10,125 bases of DNA from contig WLOR01000051.1 of assembly GCA_009699165.1 (NCBI GenBank), positions 1-10,125 of the forward strand. The letters run 5' to 3'. Made by a program: the position numbers and the translations under genes. Origin of the DNA: Actinomycetota bacterium (lineage in GTDB: Bacteria > Actinomycetota > Actinomycetes > Nanopelagicales > Nanopelagicaceae). Of this stretch, positions 6,789 to 10,125 are shown in pieces; the stretch's first letter is position 1; each line of letters begins with the position of its first letter. The notes under the pieces were generated by a model. That model saw only the letters and a program-made list of their open reading frames with translations. It was not told where the DNA came from and ran no database searches.

Positions 6789-6805
6789 CCCCCAAAAGGG
6801 GTTTT
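6789..6805 (+). repeat. C5-A4-G4-T4 self-complementary element in the copC/fmdB divergent region
   Basis: A run of five C, four A, four G and four T lies just downstream of the candidate fmdB transcription start and upstream of both divergent genes. In RNA it could form a 4-bp CCCC/GGGG stem with an AAAA loop, or an alternative AAAA/UUUU stem with a GGGG loop. The stem is too short for a convincing terminator; an operator or 5'-stabilising hairpin is possible. Confidence 0.4.
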
Positions 6806-6816
6806 GCCTACAGATT

Positions 6817-6820
6817 GGAG
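6817..6820 (+). promoter_or_regulatory. Shine-Dalgarno that fixes the fmdB-like TTG start
   Basis: GGAG is followed by 5 bases (cacaa) and TTG 6826. This makes the protein begin MPTYQYAC, the standard N-terminus of the FmdB/Ruc family, and rules out the longer in-frame reading from 6712. Confidence 0.85.
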
Positions 6821-6825
6821 CACAA

Positions 6826-7065
6826 TTGCCTACATATCAATATGCATGTACTGCCTGCTCTCATGAGTTTGAGGCGGTCCAATCTTTCTCTGACGATTCT
6901 TTAACCCAGTGCCCCGAGTGCAAAGGCGAGATTCGAAAAATCTACTCTGCCGTTGGTGTTGTCTTTAAAGGCTCAGGGTTCTATAAAACCGACTCTGCAA
7001 AGAAAAAGCCATCAACGCAGAACGCTGCGCCAGCTCCGGTCACTCCGGCGCCTAAAGCAGATTAG
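6826..7065 (+). CDS. FmdB/Ruc-type zinc-ribbon protein (putative redox-regulated chaperone)
   Basis: This 79-residue protein has the start MPTYQYAC (TTG codon) and two CxxC pairs, C8/C11 and C29/C32, forming a zinc ribbon. The GVVFKGSGFYKTDS segment (44-57) is diagnostic of the actinobacterial FmdB group. The rest (58-79) is a Lys/Pro/Ala-rich, probably disordered tail. The M. tuberculosis relative Rv0991c (Ruc) is a redox-regulated chaperone that works with Hsp70; its disordered tail is longer. A similar role here is an inference from the shared layout. In Mycobacterium this gene lies beside the formyltetrahydrofolate cyclo-ligase gene on the same strand. Here the two keep their relative orientation but are separated by the copC-copD/ctaG-dehydrogenase unit. 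The TAG at 7063-7065 shares bases with the stop of the convergent small gene. Confidence 0.88.
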   Translation: MPTYQYACTACSHEFEAVQSFSDDSLTQCPECKGEIRKIYSAVGVVFKGSGFYKTDSAKKKPSTQNAAPAPVTPAPKAD

Positions 7066-7178
7066 TCCTCGTGATGTGGTGGCTTATCTGACTGAATTTC
7101 TCTGTCCCTCTGTGCCGCTTCCGCTGCGGCTTCAGGATCGATTTCGTCTGTTGTCACTGTAGGAAATAGATCGCTCAT
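7062..7178 (-). CDS. Small acidic protein of 38 residues, unknown function
   Basis: The reading frame runs from ATG 7178 to TAA 7064-7062 and fills almost the whole gap between fmdB and the MMPL gene, on the opposite strand. The peptide starts MSDLFPTV, has an acidic/alanine-rich predicted helix (about 11-28, with DPEAAAEAAQRDREI) and ends in KPPHHED. It has no membrane segment and no signal peptide. Codon use resembles the neighbouring genes (Ala by GCG/GCA/GCC, Asp by GAT/GAC). Support comes from the -10 element TATACT lying 7 bases before the ATG, which fits a leaderless mRNA, and from the stop overlapping the convergent fmdB stop exactly as at other gene junctions in this window. I do not recognise a family. 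The alternative is that this is simply an untranslated spacer. Confidence 0.65.
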   Translation of the reverse strand: MSDLFPTVTTDEIDPEAAAEAAQRDREIQSDKPPHHED

Positions 7179-7185
7179 GTTTTTA

Positions 7186-7191
7186 AGTATA
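7186..7191 (-). promoter_or_regulatory. -10 element (TATACT) for the leaderless 38-residue gene
   Basis: The minus strand reads TATACT, then 7 bases, then ATG. TATACT matches 5 of 6 consensus positions. No Shine-Dalgarno precedes the ATG, so a leaderless transcript is the natural reading. A clear -35 is not seen. The reverse reading (TAAGTATA) could also serve as a weak -10 for the MMPL gene. Confidence 0.5.
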
Positions 7192-7200
7192 GGTCACAAT

Positions 7201-7206
7201 AAGGAG
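7201..7206 (+). promoter_or_regulatory. Shine-Dalgarno for the MMPL GTG start
   Basis: AAGGAG is followed by 6 bases and the GTG at 7213, an optimal spacing. It decides for this GTG codon. Confidence 0.85.
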
Positions 7207-7212
7207 TGTTAA

Positions 7213-9321
7213 GTGTTTGAAAAGCTAGGTAGATTTATTGTCAGGCGCCGAAAAGCCGTACTTGTTCTCTTCTTACTTGCGACTTTGGCGGCCGGCGGTA
7301 TTGGTTCGCAGGCCTTTGGAAAGTTAGATAGCGGCGGCTACTCAGACGAGAACAGTGAGTCATCAAAAGCCTTCACATACCTGGTCGATACTTTTAAAGT
7401 CCAAGAGCCCTCTTCAATTTTGGTCGTTGATTCAGGCACGATTGATATTAACGATGTAACTGTCGCATCAAGGGTGAGTTCGCTAGAAAAAGAGATTGCT
7501 TCTGTTAAAGGAGTCTCACGAACACTTTCGTATTGGTCTACGGGGTATCCGGCATCACTTCGCTCACTAGATGGAAAAGCTGGCTTCATATTTATCTTCT
7601 CAAGCTCTGATGCATTTGATTGGAACGCCCTTGGAAATCTCGGTTCAGTTATTCAAGATCGATTTGATGGGGACTACCAAGGTTTGACTGTAAGCGCCGC
7701 GGGCGGCGCAGTAATCACCCATGCAATCAATCACCGGATTGAAAAAGATTTAGTACTCGCCGAGTCGATAGCTATACCTCTGACGTTCTTGCTTTTACTG
7801 CTCGTCTTTGGCGCGATGGTTGCTTCAGCGATGCCCATCTTTGTCGGTATTAGCGCAATTTTCAGTTCATTCTTAATCATTTACTTATTAACCCTGTTTA
7901 CAAACGTCAGCGTTTTCGCCCTTAACCTAATTACGGGCTTAGGTCTTGGGCTCGGAATCGATTACGCACTCTTGATGGTCAATAGATTCCGAGAAGAACT
8001 CCATCACGGCCACTCTGTTGAAGAATCTGCTGTCACTACTGTTGCAACAGCAGGTAAGACAGTTTTCTATTCTGGTCTCACAGTTCTCGTTACGATGGCA
8101 TCACTTCTATTTTTTCCACTTAACTTCCTTAAATCATTTGGCTATGCAGGGATAGCAGTTATTACCTTTGCTGTATTTGGTGCAGTCATCGCACTTCCCG
8201 CACTGCTTGCAATACTCGGAACAAAAATTGATAAAGGTGTTATTCGCAAAAGTGCGATCACTCCAAAGGAAGAAGGGCGTTGGGCAAAGACTGCCCGCGC
8301 CGTCATGAAGCGTCCGATTCCAATCGTGATCGCATGTCTTGCAATCCTTGGAGTATTAGCCGCACCTGTCATGAATATTGAATTTGCTCAGGTTGACTCG
8401 CGAGTTTTGCCTGCATCAGACCCAGCTGCAGTTGCTTCACATATTATTGAGACCAGATTCGATGGCATGACTGGAAGCCCTATCGAAATTGTTATTCCAA
8501 ATGGAGTTGGCCAAGAGGCTCAAATCAATACATTTCTCAATAATGTAAGAAGTATTAATGGAATCATTAATGTTGGGCCAATTGAGACTTTCGGTAAAGA
8601 TATTCGCGTTCGCGTGGTCTCATCACTTGCATCTCGCACAAAAGAGTCAGAGGAGGTCATTCACTCGATAAGAGCGCTAGATCGCCCCGAAGGAACTCTC
8701 ATTGGTGGAGGAGCGGCGGATTTCACTGATTCACAAGATGGAATCGCTAAGAAACTTCCTTACGCACTCGGTTGGATCGCACTTACCGTCATGATCTTGA
8801 TCTTCATCTTTACGGGTTCAATAATCCTGCCTATTAAGGCCGTAATCCTTAACGGGCTTTCCTTAGGCGCAACTCTTGGTGCAATAACTTGGATCTTTAT
8901 CGACGGGCACCTCAAGTGGCTAGTTGGTGACTTCACCGTTACGGGTTCACTTGATACTGGGTCAGTCATCTTGGTAGCTGTGGTCGTATTTGGTCTATCG
9001 ATGGACTACGAATTATTCCTACTGTCACGAATCCGTGAAGAGCACTTAACTGGCAAGAGCAATGTTGAATCCGTTGCAGTCGGTCTTCAACGTTCGGCAC
9101 GAATAATTACCGCAGCGGCTCTTTTGCTTGCAGTAGTGTTCGCTACTTTCATAACAAGCGGAGTAACCTCTATCAAAATGCTTGGTTTTGGCGTAGCGCT
9201 TGCAGTTCTCTTAGATGCCACATTAGTGCGTGCATTATTGGTTCCAGCTCTTATGCGCTTATTCGGTGAGCGCAATTGGTGGGCACCTAAGTGGATGCAG
9301 CGCTTTACTCTCAAGCATTAG
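7213..9321 (+). CDS. MMPL-family (RND superfamily) membrane transporter
   Basis: This 702-residue protein shows the two-fold RND plan. Helix 1 (about 14-34) precedes an extracytoplasmic domain (35-180) and helices 2-6 (183-335). A cytoplasmic linker (336-365), helix 7 (about 369-388), a second extracytoplasmic domain (390-512) and helices 8-12 (515-680) follow. The paired proton-relay motifs are GLGLGIDYALLMVNRFREE (D250, Y251) and GLSMDYELFLLSRIREE (D598, Y599), equivalent to the Asp-Tyr pairs of mycobacterial MmpL3. The C-terminal NWWAPKW (688-694) is also characteristic. MMPL proteins move lipids or other hydrophobic compounds across the membrane using the proton gradient; the substrate here cannot be named. 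Start is GTG with a strong AAGGAG. It lies downstream of fmdB on the same strand, so read-through transcription would run antisense to the 38-residue gene. Confidence 0.93.
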   Translation: MFEKLGRFIVRRRKAVLVLFLLATLAAGGIGSQAFGKLDSGGYSDENSESSKAFTYLVDTFKVQEPSSILVVDSGTIDINDVTVASRVSSLEKEIASVKGVSRTLSYWSTGYPASLRSLDGKAGFIFIFSSSDAFDWNALGNLGSVIQDRFDGDYQGLTVSAAGGAVITHAINHRIEKDLVLAESIAIPLTFLLLLLVFGAMVASAMPIFVGISAIFSSFLIIYLLTLFTNVSVFALNLITGLGLGLGIDYALLMVNRFREELHHGHSVEESAVTTVATAGKTVFYSGLTVLVTMASLLFFPLNFLKSFGYAGIAVITFAVFGAVIALPALLAILGTKIDKGVIRKSAITPKEEGRWAKTARAVMKRPIPIVIACLAILGVLAAPVMNIEFAQVDSRVLPASDPAAVASHIIETRFDGMTGSPIEIVIPNGVGQEAQINTFLNNVRSINGIINVGPIETFGKDIRVRVVSSLASRTKESEEVIHSIRALDRPEGTLIGGGAADFTDSQDGIAKKLPYALGWIALTVMILIFIFTGSIILPIKAVILNGLSLGATLGAITWIFIDGHLKWLVGDFTVTGSLDTGSVILVAVVVFGLSMDYELFLLSRIREEHLTGKSNVESVAVGLQRSARIITAAALLLAVVFATFITSGVTSIKMLGFGVALAVLLDATLVRALLVPALMRLFGERNWWAPKWMQRFTLKH

Positions 9322-9351
9322 TTAGAAATTGCTGTGAAGCCTTGTTTTGAA

Positions 9352-9380
9352 TTGCAGGTAATGCTGGGCTCAGCTAGCGT
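9352..9380 (+). promoter_or_regulatory. Candidate promoter for a leaderless cytochrome b5-like gene
   Basis: TTGCAG (9352-9357), a 17-base spacer, TAGCGT (9375-9380), 6 bases, then ATG 9387. The spacing is ideal for a promoter whose transcript starts at the initiation codon, and no Shine-Dalgarno precedes this ATG. The -35 hexamer matches only in TTG. Confidence 0.45.
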
Positions 9381-9386
9381 TTTTCT

Positions 9387-10125
9387 ATGAGAAAACTTTG
9401 CGCAGCGGTTCTGTTATTCATGTTAATTGGTAGCGGAGTTGCGCAAGCACATCAACCCGTTGTGTTGTTGGATTCGGATACAACTGCTGCCAAGGGCCCA
9501 TTGCTAACCGATGGAACTGTTTCTTATGCCATTAGAGCATGGTTCACAAAATCTGGACAAAAGAAAGCTTTTAGGGCTCAATTCAATGTCGGAGATGCCC
9601 TTTCGGTTCAGTACTTGATTGTTGATAAGCAACCAGAGAATTCTTTGCGGACGAGTGCACTTCCAAGATTAGTAATCACATCACCTTCAGGCACGTCTAT
9701 TTCCATAAATTTAAATGAACGAGTGAAGTTTTATGAACCTTTTAGTAAAGTAAATTACTTATATCTTTCTCGCTATAGCGCAGTTGCAAAAGCGGGTGTT
9801 TATAGCTTCACTATTACATCAAAGGGTAAAGCTGAGATCACAGTTGCAGTTGGTGATAAGGAGATTCCTGGTGAAGTTTTGCGCGGTACAAAACCAACGC
9901 CGACGCCGACTTCAACATCGTCTTCAACGGCATCTCCAACACCTTCGGCTTCACCCGCTGGATACACCATGGCGCAAGTTAAGGCCAATAACAGCTCAAA
10001 GAGCTGTTGGGCTGTTATTGATGGATTTGTTTACAACTTAACATCGTGGATTAATTCACACCCGGGTGGCTCTAGTGCAATTGTTTCTTTGTGTGGCACA
10101 GATGCAACATCGACTTTTAAATCCC
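9387..10125 (+). CDS. Secreted protein with C-terminal cytochrome b5-like haem domain (cut by window end)
   Basis: The frame is open from ATG 9387 to the window edge (246 complete codons). A signal peptide (MRKLCAAVLLFMLIG...AQA, cleavage about residue 21) leads into an unrecognised, probably beta-rich domain (22-166) containing FNVGDALSVQYLIVD and FYEPFS. A Ser/Thr/Pro linker (about 168-191) precedes a cytochrome b5-like domain from 192: CWAVIDGFVYNLTSWI (207-222), then HPGG (225-228) with the first axial haem His, H225, then CGTDAT. The second axial His should lie just past the edge. C207 and C236 could form a disulphide, which would suit an extracytoplasmic domain. Cys5 is not in a lipobox. 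A redox or electron-transfer role outside the cell membrane is inferred; partners are unknown. The copper/oxidase genes are 2.7 kb away and not clearly linked. Confidence 0.85.
   Translation, partial: MRKLCAAVLLFMLIGSGVAQAHQPVVLLDSDTTAAKGPLLTDGTVSYAIRAWFTKSGQKKAFRAQFNVGDALSVQYLIVDKQPENSLRTSALPRLVITSPSGTSISINLNERVKFYEPFSKVNYLYLSRYSAVAKAGVYSFTITSKGKAEITVAVGDKEIPGEVLRGTKPTPTPTSTSSSTASPTPSASPAGYTMAQVKANNSSKSCWAVIDGFVYNLTSWINSHPGGSSAIVSLCGTDATSTFKS

Noticed and set aside
6712..6825. N-terminal extension of the fmdB-like gene upstream of TTG 6826.
   Set aside because: It is antisense to the copC start, unlike the family N-terminus, and bypasses the GGAG site placed for MPTYQYAC.
9363..9385. GCTG-GGCT-CAGC hairpin followed by a T run after the MMPL stop, as a terminator.
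   Set aside because: The stem has only 4 pairs and the T run is separated by 5 bases; the T run is better explained as the stretch between the -10 and the ATG of the next gene.
9784..10041. Plus-strand frame of 85 codons, Arg/Leu/Gln-rich.
   Set aside because: Out-of-frame shadow of the cytochrome b5-like gene; its composition comes from the Ser/Thr/Pro linker codons.

Overview
The window looks like a compact, streamlined actinobacterial chromosome segment of moderate-to-low GC (mid-40s % by eye), of the type known from freshwater planktonic Actinobacteria such as the acI/Nanopelagicales lineage. This assignment is an inference. It rests on four things: gene order shared with Mycobacterium (a cyclo-ligase gene divergent from moeA-like, rimJ and a membrane-protein gene, with an FmdB-type gene and a protein mannosyltransferase gene nearby), an actinobacterial CopD-CtaG fusion, several apparently leaderless promoters, and intergenic gaps that are tiny or absent.

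Layout. 1-282 (+): 3' end of a PMT-type protein mannosyltransferase. 283-2598 (-): a three-gene unit in the order moeA/gephyrin-like (glp), rimJ-type acetyltransferase, glpR-like three-helix membrane protein. 2667-3215 (+): 5-formyltetrahydrofolate cyclo-ligase. 3212-6722 (-): a tightly coupled unit in the order copC-like, copD-ctaG fusion, acyl-CoA dehydrogenase, with overlaps of 4 nt and 1 nt. 6826-7065 (+): FmdB/Ruc-type zinc-ribbon protein. 7062-7178 (-): a 38-residue small protein filling the next gap. 7213-9321 (+): MMPL-family transporter. 9387 to the window end (+): secreted protein with a C-terminal cytochrome b5-like domain, cut by the edge.

Most notable content. The MoeA homologue has lost the whole of domain II and the GGVS and PGKP active-site motifs, yet keeps its operon partner that resembles GlpR. 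This fits the gephyrin-like Glp/GlpR division module described in Corynebacterium better than molybdenum cofactor synthesis. The CopC homologue lacks the residues that bind Cu(II). Three convergent gene pairs end with zero gap or shared stop-codon bases. A leaderless small protein is encoded entirely antisense to the gap between fmdB and the MMPL gene. There is no gene-free stretch over 300 bases, and no rRNA, tRNA, CRISPR array or insertion sequence was recognised.
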